Under the pieces are notes generated by a model. It did not search any database. It worked only from the letters and a program-made list of their open reading frames with translations, and was not told the DNA's origin. A stretch of 64,000 nt of DNA, taken from positions 62,001-126,000 of the forward strand of contig JAQTTV010000001.1 in NCBI GenBank assembly GCA_028710565.1, given 5' to 3'. The position numbers and the translations under genes were made by a program. Origin of the DNA: Gallionella sp. GTDB taxonomy: Bacteria; Pseudomonadota; Gammaproteobacteria; Burkholderiales; Gallionellaceae. Below are positions 48,035 through 58,570 of this stretch, one piece after another; position 1 is the stretch's first letter, and each line of letters opens with the position of its first letter.

Positions 48035-50830
48035 TTAATCGGTATGCCAAGTTAAAGTAATGCTCTCAGCATTTAAGGTTAACTGGGGTTCACTATTTTT
48101 ATGCCAGCTCCAGAATGCTGTGCCTAGGGCATAACCTAGCAGTGAACCGCCCACTGTATCGGAAACAAAATGCTTACGGTCTGTGACTCGCGCTAGGTTA
48201 GTTAGTGCCGCAATGCCGTATAACCATGGGGCTCGGTACTCTTGAGCATAAGGGGTTACCATGGCCCACATAGCGGTGGTATGACCTGATGGGAAGCCTG
48301 AGCTGCCATTGCTTAAGCGCAGTGGATGGAAGTCACCCGCTCCTTTACCCACTTGTGGGCGTGACCGCCCAAAGATGTATTTCCCCGTTTCGGAAGCTAA
48401 TACTCCCATCACGCCCGCTTCAAGAGCCGAAAAGGATGTTTTGCTTAAGCGCGGATCGCTGTCCTCTAAAGCCAAGAGACCCGCAACGCCACCCATCAAT
48501 AATGGTAAGTTGTTGCCGATATTGGCAATAGCCTTGCTGGACGGGCTTCCCATCCGTTTTGCCGCCCAGCGATCAGCAGATTTATCTAGTGTGCTGCTAA
48601 ACGCCACGAGTCCGAGTCCTAGCCCAACATTCTTCCACGTGTTGACAGATTTCAGTGTCTGTAACGCCCGTTTGGGGTCGTTCTCCCATGACCACTGTGC
48701 GCGGTCAAAGGCATTGGCTGCACGCGGCATATCGTAGCTATCATCCAAGTCGGAGAAGTATTGTAAGCCATCTCGATCATGGAGGTTATTGTTGGTGGAC
48801 TCCATGACGTCATACAAGTCGGTTGGTGAGGCCACCATTTGTCCTACGTCACGGGTCCAAGGAGAAATAGGCATACGAAGTGAAGTTTGTGTGTCTTTGG
48901 GTAACAGGGTGTCCAGCGGAACCATCAAAAACACACCTTTGTCGTGATAGGGTCGAGTAGGGGCACCTGGCATGGTGATGTCATTGCCATTGGTCAGGGT
49001 GTACCAAGCACCGACTTCAAATCCTGAGCGAAAACGCCGTTTCATTTCAAATCGTCCGCCTAAATCGCCCGCTAAAAAACGCCCGCCACGGACGGTGGCA
49101 GTCACCCCGTTAATGGGTAAGCGGTAATGCAAGGAAGCGAGTGCGGTAACGGTAGAGTAGGGTCGGAAAGCAAAACCGCCCCCGACATCACGTTGTTTCA
49201 GCGCATCAACGGCAATATCGACTGCCCAAGGCGCGCGTTCAGGAAAATACAAGACTTGACCGCCCGCACCGCCAAACATTTCTTCATATAGCCCTGCGGA
49301 GGCACGGGCATAGATACCTTTGTCCGCGTGGTAGAACTGGTTTAGCAGGGCTTGGTTTAGCTTGAGGCTGCCCGTTTTTTTATAGCTGGCGACATCGGTA
49401 CGTACATGAGGGAGTAGGCTGTTCGAGGCTTGCGTGACCCCACTGATGTTTTGTGTGAGCGTTAAAGACGCACTTGCTTTAAAAAATAAACCATCCGCCA
49501 ATTGTTGGTCGAATAAGGCTCTGGCTAAGACTTCATAGCGAAACGCGCCGCTGGGATCGTTAAAGTACATCCCAAAACCAGGTGAAAGGCGAAATTGATT
49601 TAGTCCTGCGCTGTCATTGTGATAACTTACCAAGTTGCCATCTTCGCTATCCAACACGCTGTGAGAGTAAGATTGTTCCAGTTCATCTAACAAGGCGGTA
49701 TTGTCAGCTTGTTTGTCTGCATATCCCACGGATACGCTAGGGGCGAGCTGTTTGCGTGTTTCCATACCTGCAAAATATTTTTGTAAGCGTTCGATACTCG
49801 TAAAGTGGTATGTTGCCACAGGTAGATCGGCTACGGTGTAATTCACCCGAAGGGATTGAATTTCGAGTGGCGAGCGGAGCAGTAGTGTCCGTACCGCGCG
49901 TCCCACGGATCGACTGGCGAGGGTAATACGGGTATTGGTCAGCGTGATTTCGAGTTCGTGTTCGTGGATGTCCAGATGAATGTTTTTGAAATTTTGGGCC
50001 AGCAATTGCTGTATGAGGGCTTGTCGATACTGAGGATCGCTTTGCCATTGCTGCATGGTAGGACGCGCGACGATTTCGGTATCGGGCGCAGGTTCATCGA
50101 AATTAGGTACGAAATCCTTCATCTCTAAAGGGATGGATGCATAAGCATTGACATTGGGTTTGCCGTCACGATAGCCCAGTTGAGAGGTTATCCAGCCCCA
50201 ACGATATTCCAGTCCAACGCCTACACCCTTTTTTCGTTGTGCGACGTGACTTGCCGTGGACAGAAAATCTTGTTGGTAATTATTGGCATCATATTCCGCG
50301 ACGAGGGAGATTCCATCCCATGCGGCAGGTGAGTAGCGTGCACCCGCAAAGGCACCGCTAATGCGCCCAGAGCCGATGCCGAGCGTGGTGTCGAGCGCGC
50401 CAAATTTTTTGCTGGCAGCAATGTATTGGGATTTAAAAAGTCCTGTGCCCATCACGTCATTCATGCCGATCGCGACAGAGGGCGTATGCCAATCTTCCTC
50501 AAGCAGTAAAAATTTGCCACCGATGACTTTGTCTTTGTAGTCACCGTACCCGACCCATGCTGCGCCAGGCATCGCACCGCTCATAACACGCGTATAGCGT
50601 CCTGATACTTCTAAGCGTGGCGAAACGGCAATGCTGCTCCACATGTTGACATAAGGTTTGGCGAAGCTATACCCCATGCGCAATGTTCCATCTGCTTCGA
50701 CGCGACCATTGGGCATATTGATATACCCTGTTTCACCGTTTAGATTAGATTCTGCCATCGCGGGCAAAGTGAATAGCGCACTCATGACGCTGCACGCGAT
50801 GAGACGCATTTTAAATGTTTGTTGACGCAT
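48035..50830 (-). CDS. YjbH-domain outer-membrane protein fused to a PAP2 phosphatase
   Basis: 931 residues. The signal peptide is MRLIACSVMSALFTLPAMA. From about 20 to 690 is a YjbH-type beta-barrel region (NLNGETGYINMPNGRVEADGTLRMGYS, and LSVNYTV-like repeats), linked in enterobacteria to exopolysaccharide export. From about 720 to the end is a PAP2 phosphatase with the three family motifs: KYIFGRSRP (KxxxxxxRP), SGFPSGHTT (PSGH) and ARVTDRKHFVSD (SRxxxxxHxxxD type). The start at 50830 follows the MORN-protein stop by two bases. The fusion suggests dephosphorylation of an undecaprenyl- or lipid-linked substrate coupled to export. Confidence 0.87.
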   Translation of the reverse strand: MRQQTFKMRLIACSVMSALFTLPAMAESNLNGETGYINMPNGRVEADGTLRMGYSFAKPYVNMWSSIAVSPRLEVSGRYTRVMSGAMPGAAWVGYGDYKDKVIGGKFLLLEEDWHTPSVAIGMNDVMGTGLFKSQYIAASKKFGALDTTLGIGSGRISGAFAGARYSPAAWDGISLVAEYDANNYQQDFLSTASHVAQRKKGVGVGLEYRWGWITSQLGYRDGKPNVNAYASIPLEMKDFVPNFDEPAPDTEIVARPTMQQWQSDPQYRQALIQQLLAQNFKNIHLDIHEHELEITLTNTRITLASRSVGRAVRTLLLRSPLEIQSLRVNYTVADLPVATYHFTSIERLQKYFAGMETRKQLAPSVSVGYADKQADNTALLDELEQSYSHSVLDSEDGNLVSYHNDSAGLNQFRLSPGFGMYFNDPSGAFRYEVLARALFDQQLADGLFFKASASLTLTQNISGVTQASNSLLPHVRTDVASYKKTGSLKLNQALLNQFYHADKGIYARASAGLYEEMFGGAGGQVLYFPERAPWAVDIAVDALKQRDVGGGFAFRPYSTVTALASLHYRLPINGVTATVRGGRFLAGDLGGRFEMKRRFRSGFEVGAWYTLTNGNDITMPGAPTRPYHDKGVFLMVPLDTLLPKDTQTSLRMPISPWTRDVGQMVASPTDLYDVMESTNNNLHDRDGLQYFSDLDDSYDMPRAANAFDRAQWSWENDPKRALQTLKSVNTWKNVGLGLGLVAFSSTLDKSADRWAAKRMGSPSSKAIANIGNNLPLLMGGVAGLLALEDSDPRLSKTSFSALEAGVMGVLASETGKYIFGRSRPQVGKGAGDFHPLRLSNGSSGFPSGHTTAMWAMVTPYAQEYRAPWLYGIAALTNLARVTDRKHFVSDTVGGSLLGYALGTAFWSWHKNSEPQLTLNAESITLTWHTD

Positions 50831-50832
50831 GT

Positions 50833-51540
50833 TTAATTCTTTCCACAAAGTGGCCAACGAGCCGAGTCATCTTCGAGTACATCCCCAATTTTTACGGTTT
50901 GCCCTCGATATTCCATTTCGTTTCCTTCAATGGCGGTGAGTCGAACACGTTTGGTGTGGCCTGCTGCTTCGATCACCCCGCGCATAGGATGATAAACTTC
51001 GTCTATTATGAAAGGGCGGGCATTGCACACTTCTGCACCTACGACACGTAGTCGTGCAGCTTCGGTTTGCAAACGACGTACTTCCATGGCACTGGCATAT
51101 TTGCGGGTGTCATTTTCCCATTCGCCTTCATAGCGATCACCATTTCCCCATTGGAACACGCCCCAGCCGTGTCTTAAATCGTGGTCATAGTTACCTGAAT
51201 AGCGTTCGCCTGCCCATCGGGATCTCTTGCCCCATGTGTAAGTTCCTAGACCATGACGATAATCATCATAGAACATGCCCTCATAGTGGTCGCCATTGCT
51301 CATGACCTTTACCCCTAGACCATGCTTTTTACCCGCACGAAAATCGCCACGATAGGTGCTTTCTCCCGTCACTTCACCATAGCCATCTGCCAGTCCTTCC
51401 TGACAGCCACCGTGATAAACCCCTTGTGCTAAGTCGGGATCAAGCACCTGGCAAGCGGGAGTTGAACCACTCAATATGGCACAACCACTTAAAGAGAGTA
51501 TCCCGATTGCCAAGCCTATCTTGAGTAATCTACGTTTCAT
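50833..51540 (-). CDS. MORN-repeat lipoprotein
   Basis: 235 residues. A lipoprotein signal peptide ends in LSGC (about residue 19). Four to five MORN repeats follow (YRGDFRAGKKHGLG, YEGMFYDDYRHGLG, YSGNYDHDLRHGWG, YEGEWEND), spanning about residues 40-150. The C-terminal third is a small domain with two cysteines, not recognised. MORN repeats often bind lipids or support protein assembly. It lies directly upstream of the YjbH-phosphatase gene (two-base spacing), so the two probably work together at the envelope. Confidence 0.85.
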   Translation of the reverse strand: MKRRLLKIGLAIGILSLSGCAILSGSTPACQVLDPDLAQGVYHGGCQEGLADGYGEVTGESTYRGDFRAGKKHGLGVKVMSNGDHYEGMFYDDYRHGLGTYTWGKRSRWAGERYSGNYDHDLRHGWGVFQWGNGDRYEGEWENDTRKYASAMEVRRLQTEAARLRVVGAEVCNARPFIIDEVYHPMRGVIEAAGHTKRVRLTAIEGNEMEYRGQTVKIGDVLEDDSARWPLCGKN

Positions 51541-51612
51541 TTTCTTCCTTTGCGTCCCTCAAACATTGTTCATGAGCAGGCTTTGTGTACCGCTTACTCA
51601 GCTTTGGGTGCG

Positions 51613-54387
51613 TTAACCACTATTCCTTAATCCTGTTGCAATGCCGTTGATCGTCAAATGAATCGCGCGTTTGACCAGTGTGTCGTTATCCCCTGCGCGA
51701 TGGCGTTCAAGCAAGGAAACTTGCAAGTGATTAAGGGGATCAATGTAAGGGGTGCGCGTGGTGAGGCTGCGTGCAAATACGGGATTGTCTTGCAATAAAG
51801 TCGTTTGCCCTGTTACGGCGAAGAGCATCTCGACGGTAATTTCCCATTCACGATGAATGGCACCGTAAATACGTTCTCGCAGCTCGATATCTGCCACGAG
51901 CTCGGCATAACGCGACGCGATGCCCATATCTGTTTTGGAAAGCACCATGTCCATATTGGACATCAATCCTCGGAAGAACGGCCAATTTTGGTACATGGCT
52001 TGTAATTGAGCCAAGCCTGCATCACCCTCTTTTTCGATGAATTGTTTGACTGCGCTGCCAAACCCCAGCCACCCTGGTAATAGTGTGCGAGTCAATCCCC
52101 AGCTAAACACCCAAGGGATTGCCCGTAAATCTTCAATGCGATCAGAGGCTTTGCGCGCAGAAGGGCGGCTGCCAATATTCAGTTCAGCAATCTCACGTAT
52201 CGGTGTGGCGGTAAAGAAATACTCTGTAAATCCTGGTGTGTCATAGACCAAGTTTCGATAGACCTTAAATGCGCTTAAGCTCAGTACTTCCATAATGCGA
52301 TGATATTCGGGCATCGCGCTGTCCGCACCGTGATGGTGTAGCAGGGTCGCTTCCAAAGTCGCCGCCAACAAAGTTTCCAAATTGCGCCGCCCGATTTCGG
52401 GGTTAGAGTATTTGCTGGAAATCACTTCACCTTGTTCGGTGATACGGATTTGCCCATTCACGCTACCAGGCGGTTGCGCCAAAATTGCATCGTAGCTAGG
52501 GCCGCCCCCTCGTCCCACCGTGCCGCCACGTCCGTGGAATAAGCGTAGCTCGATGCCGTGACGCTCAAATACCTGTACTAATTCCAACTCGGCTTTATAC
52601 AGCTCCCAGTTGGCGGTGAGGTAGCCGCCATCTTTATTGCTATCCGAGTAGCCTAGCATGACTTCTTGGGTGTTGCCTCGCGCCGCCAACAGCTTGCGGT
52701 AAAAAGGTAGGTTGAACAGCGCGTCCATAATCACGGCACAACCTTGCAAATCTTCGATGGTTTCAAATAACGGAATAATATTGATATGCAAAGCGGGTGA
52801 TTCGCCTGATTCGAGCAAGTTCACTTGTTGCAACATCAGGGCTAATTCCAGCATGTCGCTGACGGAATCTGTTTTTGAGATGATGTGATTCGGCAAAGCT
52901 TCACGACCATAGCAGCGATGAATTTCTGCGGCAGCTTGCATAATGCGTAATTCGCTTTGCACCACAGGGCTGTATTGTTCAATATCGCCGATTAGCAGCT
53001 CGCCAGCCTGCAATGCAGACAACAGCACTTCGCGTCGTTCCAGTTCGCTCAGGTCGGCATAGTTAACCTGCCCTGAATGACGGGAAAAGAGTTCGGAAAC
53101 CGTTTGTTCATGAATCGCGCTATGTTGGCGCATATCCAGTGGCGCAAGATGAAATCCAAAAACTTCCGCTGCACGGCGTAGATTCTCGAGTCGTCCACGC
53201 GCTAAATAAACTGCACCATGACTAAACAGGGAGTCGATCAATACATCCAAGTCAGCAATAAATTCTTTGGGCAAAGCGTAAGGTTGCGCCGCTTTATCTA
53301 CAGGAGACAGATGGGCGATTTCCAAATTCAATTTTTTCGCCGTTGCGGACAAGCGCGAGTAAATCAGAATCAACGCGCGGCGATACGGTTCATCTTCACG
53401 ACTCAACGCCTTGTCTGGAGATGCATCTGCGAGTTTGCGCAATGCATCGCTTACTGTCACCATGCGATCCGTTAAGCTTAATCTTGAACCTAGCAAATGG
53501 GTTTCTTTCAGGTAATGTTCAAAAATCACCGTGGAATGTTGCTGCACCGCATAGCTCATCACGTCGTGTGTGACGAATGGATTGCCATCACGATCTCCGC
53601 CAATCCAGCTGCCTACTCTGAGTAAATTAGGCACGCGAATGTCTTTATCAAAGCGCGTTTCTAATTGCTTCTCTAAGTTGACGTAAATTTGGGGGATTTC
53701 GGTCAGGAAGGTATAGCGATAAAATTCCAGCCCATTTTTGATTTCATCGCGCACGGTGAGTTTGGCGGTGCGCAACATGCGGGTTTGCCACAAAATCAAC
53801 ACGAAACGATGCAGGGTCTCCTCGTTGTGCGCCAGCTCATCAGGCGTCATGTCAATGCGATAACGGTCTGACAGTAATTTGGAAATAATGAGCTGACAGT
53901 CCAATATGCTTTTACGCTGCACTTCGGTTGGATGTGCGGTCAACACGGGGGAAATGATGGCGGAGTCCAAAAATGCCTGCAATGTTTCTTTGCTGGGTTT
54001 TTTCGCTTCTAATCGCTCTAAGGCGCGCAACAAACTTCCTTCTTTTGCGGGTAAGCGTGCTTTGAGATAGGTGTGATGGCGACGGTTATGATGTAAATCT
54101 TCCGCAATATTGGAAAGTTGCGAGAAATAACTAAAGGCGCGCACCACAACCAGTGTTTCACTGGGCGAGAGCGCATCGAGCGTTTTTTCGAGCGAAATAC
54201 GATCTTCATCATGCTGCGTTTTGCGGAAACGTACCGCCACTTGGCGTACATTTTCAATGAGTTCGTAAGTTTCCTCGCCCTCTTGCTCGCGCAAGGTGTC
54301 ACCTAAAATGTGCCCCAATAAGCGTACATCTTCTCGTAATGGCAGGTCTTTACTGGAAATATTCGTAGGGGTCGCAATTAAATTCAT
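51613..54387 (-). CDS. ppc: Phosphoenolpyruvate carboxylase
   Basis: Replenishes oxaloacetate from phosphoenolpyruvate and bicarbonate. The 924-residue protein carries the two PROSITE-type motifs: [14 protein letters not shown] (catalytic His) and [17 protein letters not shown], plus [23 protein letters not shown]. The C-terminus ends in TGLRNSG, matching the conserved RNTG-type end. It is divergent from hemC with an 80-base gap that would hold both promoters. The reading frame is intact. Confidence 0.97.
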   Translation of the reverse strand: MNLIATPTNISSKDLPLREDVRLLGHILGDTLREQEGEETYELIENVRQVAVRFRKTQHDEDRISLEKTLDALSPSETLVVVRAFSYFSQLSNIAEDLHHNRRHHTYLKARLPAKEGSLLRALERLEAKKPSKETLQAFLDSAIISPVLTAHPTEVQRKSILDCQLIISKLLSDRYRIDMTPDELAHNEETLHRFVLILWQTRMLRTAKLTVRDEIKNGLEFYRYTFLTEIPQIYVNLEKQLETRFDKDIRVPNLLRVGSWIGGDRDGNPFVTHDVMSYAVQQHSTVIFEHYLKETHLLGSRLSLTDRMVTVSDALRKLADASPDKALSREDEPYRRALILIYSRLSATAKKLNLEIAHLSPVDKAAQPYALPKEFIADLDVLIDSLFSHGAVYLARGRLENLRRAAEVFGFHLAPLDMRQHSAIHEQTVSELFSRHSGQVNYADLSELERREVLLSALQAGELLIGDIEQYSPVVQSELRIMQAAAEIHRCYGREALPNHIISKTDSVSDMLELALMLQQVNLLESGESPALHINIIPLFETIEDLQGCAVIMDALFNLPFYRKLLAARGNTQEVMLGYSDSNKDGGYLTANWELYKAELELVQVFERHGIELRLFHGRGGTVGRGGGPSYDAILAQPPGSVNGQIRITEQGEVISSKYSNPEIGRRNLETLLAATLEATLLHHHGADSAMPEYHRIMEVLSLSAFKVYRNLVYDTPGFTEYFFTATPIREIAELNIGSRPSARKASDRIEDLRAIPWVFSWGLTRTLLPGWLGFGSAVKQFIEKEGDAGLAQLQAMYQNWPFFRGLMSNMDMVLSKTDMGIASRYAELVADIELRERIYGAIHREWEITVEMLFAVTGQTTLLQDNPVFARSLTTRTPYIDPLNHLQVSLLERHRAGDNDTLVKRAIHLTINGIATGLRNSG

Positions 54388-54467
54388 TATATTCTCGGCG
54401 TAAAAGCACGGCGCACCCTATGTTAGAATACGCCGCTAACAAATCACATTATTATTCAGGAAATGCC

Positions 54468-55412
54468 ATGAGTCAGATCGCCCCAACTCTTCCCACTCGT
54501 TTAATCATCGCTTCACGTGAAAGTGCGTTAGCAATGTGGCAAGCGGAACATATCCAAGGCAGGTTGCGTGCATTATATCCGCAAACTGAGGTCAGTATAT
54601 TGGGGATGACAACCCAAGGCGACCAAATACTGAACGTCAGTTTGTCTAAAATAGGCGGTAAAGGTCTATTTGTCAAAGAGTTAGAGGTTGCTATGGAAGA
54701 GGGGCGTGCTGATTTGGCGGTGCATTCTCTTAAGGATGTTCCCATGAATATGCCTGATGGATTTAGTCTGGCAGCCATTGGCGAACGCGAAGACCCTCTG
54801 GATGCTTTTGTATCTAATCATTTTGATAGTCTCTCCGCCTTGCCCGCTGGCAGCATCGTCGGTACTTCCAGCTTGCGTCGTGAAAGCCAATTACGTGCAC
54901 GCTTCCCGCATTTGGTCATTCAACCTTTGCGTGGTAACGTGCAAACACGCTTGCGCAAATTGGACGAAGGACAATACGCGGCGATTATTTTGGCAGCAGC
55001 AGGGCTGAAACGCTTGGGATTGGGTGAGCGGATACGCAACATTATTTCCAGCGACGATAGTTTGCCCGCAGTGGGGCAGGGCGCGTTGGGTATCGAATGT
55101 CGCAGCGATCGCGCCGATGTCATTGCTTGTGTACAAGCTTTGCATCACGCCGACACCGCTGCCTGTGTGCTGGCGGAACGTGCCTTGAGTCGTGCGTTGG
55201 CGGGTAGTTGCCAAGTGCCACTAGGTGGGTTTGCTCAAATTTTAGACGGCAAGCTGCGTTTGCGTGGTTTTGTGTCCAGTCCTGATGGTCAGCAAATGGT
55301 GCGTGCCGAAGCGTTTGGTGACATCGCCGATCCTGAAGCATTGGGTAACCAAGTGGCTGATGCGCTGCGCGCACAAGGTGCGGATGTGATCCTCGCCGCG
55401 CTCAATGGCTAA
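54468..55412 (+). CDS. hemC: Porphobilinogen deaminase (hydroxymethylbilane synthase)
   Basis: Polymerises four porphobilinogens into hydroxymethylbilane. From the ATG at 54468 the protein has 314 residues and starts [25 protein letters not shown]. The cofactor-binding cysteine is in [14 protein letters not shown], and [23 protein letters not shown] is family-typical. An upstream TTG/ATG extension of 16 codons was rejected. hemD overlaps by eight bases, so the haem genes form an operon. Confidence 0.96.
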   Translation: MSQIAPTLPTRLIIASRESALAMWQAEHIQGRLRALYPQTEVSILGMTTQGDQILNVSLSKIGGKGLFVKELEVAMEEGRADLAVHSLKDVPMNMPDGFSLAAIGEREDPLDAFVSNHFDSLSALPAGSIVGTSSLRRESQLRARFPHLVIQPLRGNVQTRLRKLDEGQYAAIILAAAGLKRLGLGERIRNIISSDDSLPAVGQGALGIECRSDRADVIACVQALHHADTAACVLAERALSRALAGSCQVPLGGFAQILDGKLRLRGFVSSPDGQQMVRAEAFGDIADPEALGNQVADALRAQGADVILAALNG

Positions 55413-56133
55413 CCTCAACGGTCGGCGTATTCTCGTCACACGCCCGTCGCATCAAGCGGGTGGGCTGGCACAAGGCATCCTTGCTGCGGGTGGGGAGCCC
55501 GTGTTGTTTCCGCTACTGGAAATAAGTCCTGTTGCCGATACCGCAGCATTGCACGCCCAAATATCCCAGCTTGCAGACTATCAGTTAGCGATTTTTATCA
55601 GTCCAAATGCCGTGGAGCAGGGCGTAGCAGCGATACGCAAAGTCGGGCTGAAACCTACATGCAGAATCGCCACGGTAGGGCAGGCAAGTGCGCAGGTTCT
55701 ACGCGCGCTAGGCTTTGACCACATCCTTGTGCCACGCGAGCGTTTTGACAGCGAAGGCTTATTGGCATTGCCCGAATTGCAAGATGTGGCAGGTTGGCGC
55801 GTGATGATATTTCGGGGAGATGGCGGTCGGGCATTGTTAGGCGATACACTCAAAGCACGTGGCGCAATCGTTGATTACGCAACCTGTTACCAGCGCAGCA
55901 CGCCCCTTCCTGCCGCGATAGACTGGCATCATTTAGATGCCATCACGATCACCAGCAGCGAAGCACTGACGTATTTGCGGCAACTAATTACTGAAGCGCA
56001 GTTGAGCATTCCCTTGTTTGTGCCGCATCCGCGTATCGCTGCATTGGCGCAGCAACAAGGTTGGCAACACATTTATCCGACCGACAGCGGCGACCTTGGT
56101 TTGCTATCGGGTTTAAATACGTGGGCATCGTGA
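55405..56133 (+). CDS. hemD: Uroporphyrinogen-III synthase
   Basis: Closes hydroxymethylbilane into uroporphyrinogen III. 242 residues with the low sequence conservation usual for HemD; recognisable parts are [51 protein letters not shown] and [12 protein letters not shown]. It overlaps hemC and precedes hemX. The stop (56131-56133) is followed after a few bases by a heptad repeat, so the junction with hemX has been expanded. Confidence 0.92.
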   Translation: MANLNGRRILVTRPSHQAGGLAQGILAAGGEPVLFPLLEISPVADTAALHAQISQLADYQLAIFISPNAVEQGVAAIRKVGLKPTCRIATVGQASAQVLRALGFDHILVPRERFDSEGLLALPELQDVAGWRVMIFRGDGGRALLGDTLKARGAIVDYATCYQRSTPLPAAIDWHHLDAITITSSEALTYLRQLITEAQLSIPLFVPHPRIAALAQQQGWQHIYPTDSGDLGLLSGLNTWAS

Positions 56134-56134
56134 T

Positions 56135-56234
56135 GCGTGAAATGTGAAAAGGCGTGGGCGTGCGACGGTTTTTTCACCTTTCACGTTTCACCTTTCACGT
56201 TTCACCTTTCACGTTTCTTGTTTCTTGTTTCACA
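56135..56234. repeat. Heptad-repeat element D (between hemD and hemX)
   Basis: CGTGAAA-TGTGAAA (56136-56149) faces nine consecutive heptads: TTTCACC/TTTCACG alternating (56172-56213), TTTCTTG twice and TTTCACA (to 56234). The segment GTGCGACGGTTTTTTCACC resembles the core of element B. A frame through these heptads would encode an artefactual Phe-rich N-terminus of HemX. Confidence 0.9.
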
Positions 56235-56279
56235 GAATATTTTTGTTTTCAATCACTAATTAAAGATGTGTCGATACCT

Positions 56280-57371
56280 ATGAGCATGAGCGAACCCACG
56301 CCTCTTCCCGCCGAACCCGCCGCATTGCCGCCCCCTGCTGCTGCGCTCTCTGCCTTGCCTAAATTGTCCGTGGCAGAGTTTTTTACCCGCGTCAGTATTT
56401 CGCAGATGACCATGGCATTGATTGTTGCGGTATTTTTATGGCAATGGCTGGATGGACATCAAACGCTGAACGGCATGCAACAAGAATTGGCGAAAAAAAT
56501 TGCCGAAATGGACGGTAGCAGCAAGGCGAATCAGCTGTTATTGACCCGTAGCCAAGAAGAGGTACGGGAGTTGTCTAGTAAGTTGGTGGGACTGGAAGCG
56601 CGCTATACCGAAGCGCAAAGCCAACGTGCCGCGCTGGAAAATTTGTATCACGACCTGTCTAGTAGCCGCGACGAAACGGCTTTGGCAGAGGTTGAACAGC
56701 TGTTGATGATCGCCACGCAGCAATTGCAATTGTCTAGCAATATCAAAGCCGCGCTGATTGCCTTGCAAAGTGCTGATGCGCGTTTGGAGCGCATGAACTT
56801 ACCCGCACTGGCTGTTTTACGTAAATCGATTGGCAATGACATTGCTAAGCTACGCGCCTCACCCGATGTCGATTTGCCCACCCTCAGTGCGCGACTGGAC
56901 AGCCTGATTGTGTCGGTGGATGAATTGCCGTTGGTTTATCAACCAGCCCGCGCCACCCAAAGTAGCCAGCCGACCTCCGTCACGCCCAATGAAAGCACAT
57001 GGAGACAATTGCTGTCTGAAATTTGGCATGAAGCTAAGCAATTGATTCGCATTGAAAACACAGGAAAAACTGAAATCCCCTTATTGCCGCCCTCGCAAGA
57101 GTTTTTCTTGCGTGAAAATCTCAAGTTACGTCTGCTCACTGCTCGTTTGGCATTGCTGGCGCACGACGAAACCAATTTCAAACAAGAGCTGAAAACCGTG
57201 CAACGCTGGATCATGCGCTATTTTGATACCCAATCGCTCACCACGGGGAATTGGCTGACCGAACAGCAGAAACTTGCCGCCACTACGTTGAACATTGAGT
57301 TGCCTGACTTAGATCCCAGTTTGCAAGCGGTGCGCAACTACCGTCTTTCCCGCGAGAAGGCGGCGCGATGA
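56280..57371 (+). CDS. hemX: HemX-family membrane protein (putative uroporphyrinogen-III methyltransferase-like)
   Basis: 363 residues: a Pro/Ala-rich N-terminus, one membrane helix (ISQMTMALIVAVFLWQWLDG, about residues 45-60), a coiled coil (about 65-130) and a periplasmic helical domain. Despite the name, the family lacks a methyltransferase fold and is thought to be an accessory factor linked to haem synthesis. The ATG at 56280 was chosen because the preceding 42 in-frame codons translate the heptad repeat. It overlaps hemY by four bases (ATGA). Confidence 0.88.
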   Translation: MSMSEPTPLPAEPAALPPPAAALSALPKLSVAEFFTRVSISQMTMALIVAVFLWQWLDGHQTLNGMQQELAKKIAEMDGSSKANQLLLTRSQEEVRELSSKLVGLEARYTEAQSQRAALENLYHDLSSSRDETALAEVEQLLMIATQQLQLSSNIKAALIALQSADARLERMNLPALAVLRKSIGNDIAKLRASPDVDLPTLSARLDSLIVSVDELPLVYQPARATQSSQPTSVTPNESTWRQLLSEIWHEAKQLIRIENTGKTEIPLLPPSQEFFLRENLKLRLLTARLALLAHDETNFKQELKTVQRWIMRYFDTQSLTTGNWLTEQQKLAATTLNIELPDLDPSLQAVRNYRLSREKAAR

Positions 57372-58525
57372 AATATCTTTTTTGGATTTTGATGCTCTTC
57401 GCGGCTGCCGTCGCGGTGACGATTGCCTCACATAACCCCGCTGATGTGCTGATCCTCTATCCGCCTTACCGCATCAGCTTGTCTTTGATGTTATTTGTGG
57501 GCTTGTTGTTAATGACTTTTGGGTTGGGGTATGGGCTGATACGCTTTATTGCCATGACGTTACAACTCCCTGTTTATGTGCGGAATTTTCGTGAATCTCG
57601 CGTCCGAACGAAAGGACGTGCCATGTTAGACGAGGCCTTGCACGCTTTTTTTGAAGGGCGTTATGCCACCGCCGAAAAATCTGCCGCTACCGCCATTGAG
57701 CTAGGTGAAACCGATCCGCTCTATCCCATACTCGCCGCCCGTGCCGCCCACGAATTGCGTGAATACGCCAAACGGGATGCTTATTTGTCCACGGCGGACG
57801 AACACAACGTCATGCGTTTAATGGCCGCTGCCGAATTTATGCTCGACCAGCGTCAGCCCCAATCTGCCCTGAATGTGTTGCAAACCTTGCGCGACAGTGG
57901 CGTGAAAAACCATGGGGGTGCGTTGAAACTAGAACTGAAAGCGCATCAACAAGCGCGCAACTGGGCAGGGGTATTGAGTCTATTGGAACAACTGGAGAAG
58001 CGTGTCGCCATTGATCCTGTGACCGCCGAGCAATTGCGCCAGCAAGCCCATTTGGAGAGCATTGCGCAGCAGTCTGATATGGCGGGTTTGACTGCCTGTT
58101 TGAAAGCCATGCCAGTAGAATTCAAGCTGCGTAGCAAAATCGCGGCAGCAGCGGCGCGTAGTTTGATACGCTTAGGCGGTTGCGCCCTCACGCCACAATT
58201 GCTGGCGGAGAGCTTAAATAGGCAGTGGGAAAGTGAATTAGTCACCTTATATGGTGAATGTCAATCAGGCGATGTGCTGGCGCAAATTGAGCAAGCGGAG
58301 CAATGGCTATTACAACACAAAGCGGATGCGCAATTGTTACTGACCTTGGGTAAATTGTGCAGCTACCAACAACTGTGGGGTAAAGCGCGCACCTATTTGG
58401 ACGCTAGCATCAGCATAGAACCCAGTTCCGCCGCGTACACCGCGCTTGCACAGTTGGCCGAACGATTGGGACAGCCTTCGTTTCCGTATTATCAACAAGC
58501 CCTTAAGCTGGGCGAACGGGTTTAG
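57368..58525 (+). CDS. hemY: HemY-family TPR membrane protein
   Basis: 385 residues. Two N-terminal membrane helices (YLFWILMLFAAAVAVTIA and LSLMLFVGLLLMTFGLGYGLI) are followed by the HemY_N segment and a long TPR-like region (ALHAFFEGRYATAEKSAATAIELGE; YLDASISIEPSSAAYTALAQLAERLG). The exact role in haem synthesis is unresolved; this is not the protoporphyrinogen oxidase also called HemY in Gram-positives. It closes the hemCDXY operon. Confidence 0.9.
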   Translation: MKYLFWILMLFAAAVAVTIASHNPADVLILYPPYRISLSLMLFVGLLLMTFGLGYGLIRFIAMTLQLPVYVRNFRESRVRTKGRAMLDEALHAFFEGRYATAEKSAATAIELGETDPLYPILAARAAHELREYAKRDAYLSTADEHNVMRLMAAAEFMLDQRQPQSALNVLQTLRDSGVKNHGGALKLELKAHQQARNWAGVLSLLEQLEKRVAIDPVTAEQLRQQAHLESIAQQSDMAGLTACLKAMPVEFKLRSKIAAAAARSLIRLGGCALTPQLLAESLNRQWESELVTLYGECQSGDVLAQIEQAEQWLLQHKADAQLLLTLGKLCSYQQLWGKARTYLDASISIEPSSAAYTALAQLAERLGQPSFPYYQQALKLGERV

Positions 58526-58570
58526 CCGTTCATTGCACCGATTTTTATCAATGCGCATTAGGGAAATATC

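Noticed and set aside
56154-56279. Extended N-terminus of HemX
   Set aside because: These codons translate the heptad repeat (FTFHVSPFTF-like); the family-like protein starts at the ATG at 56280.
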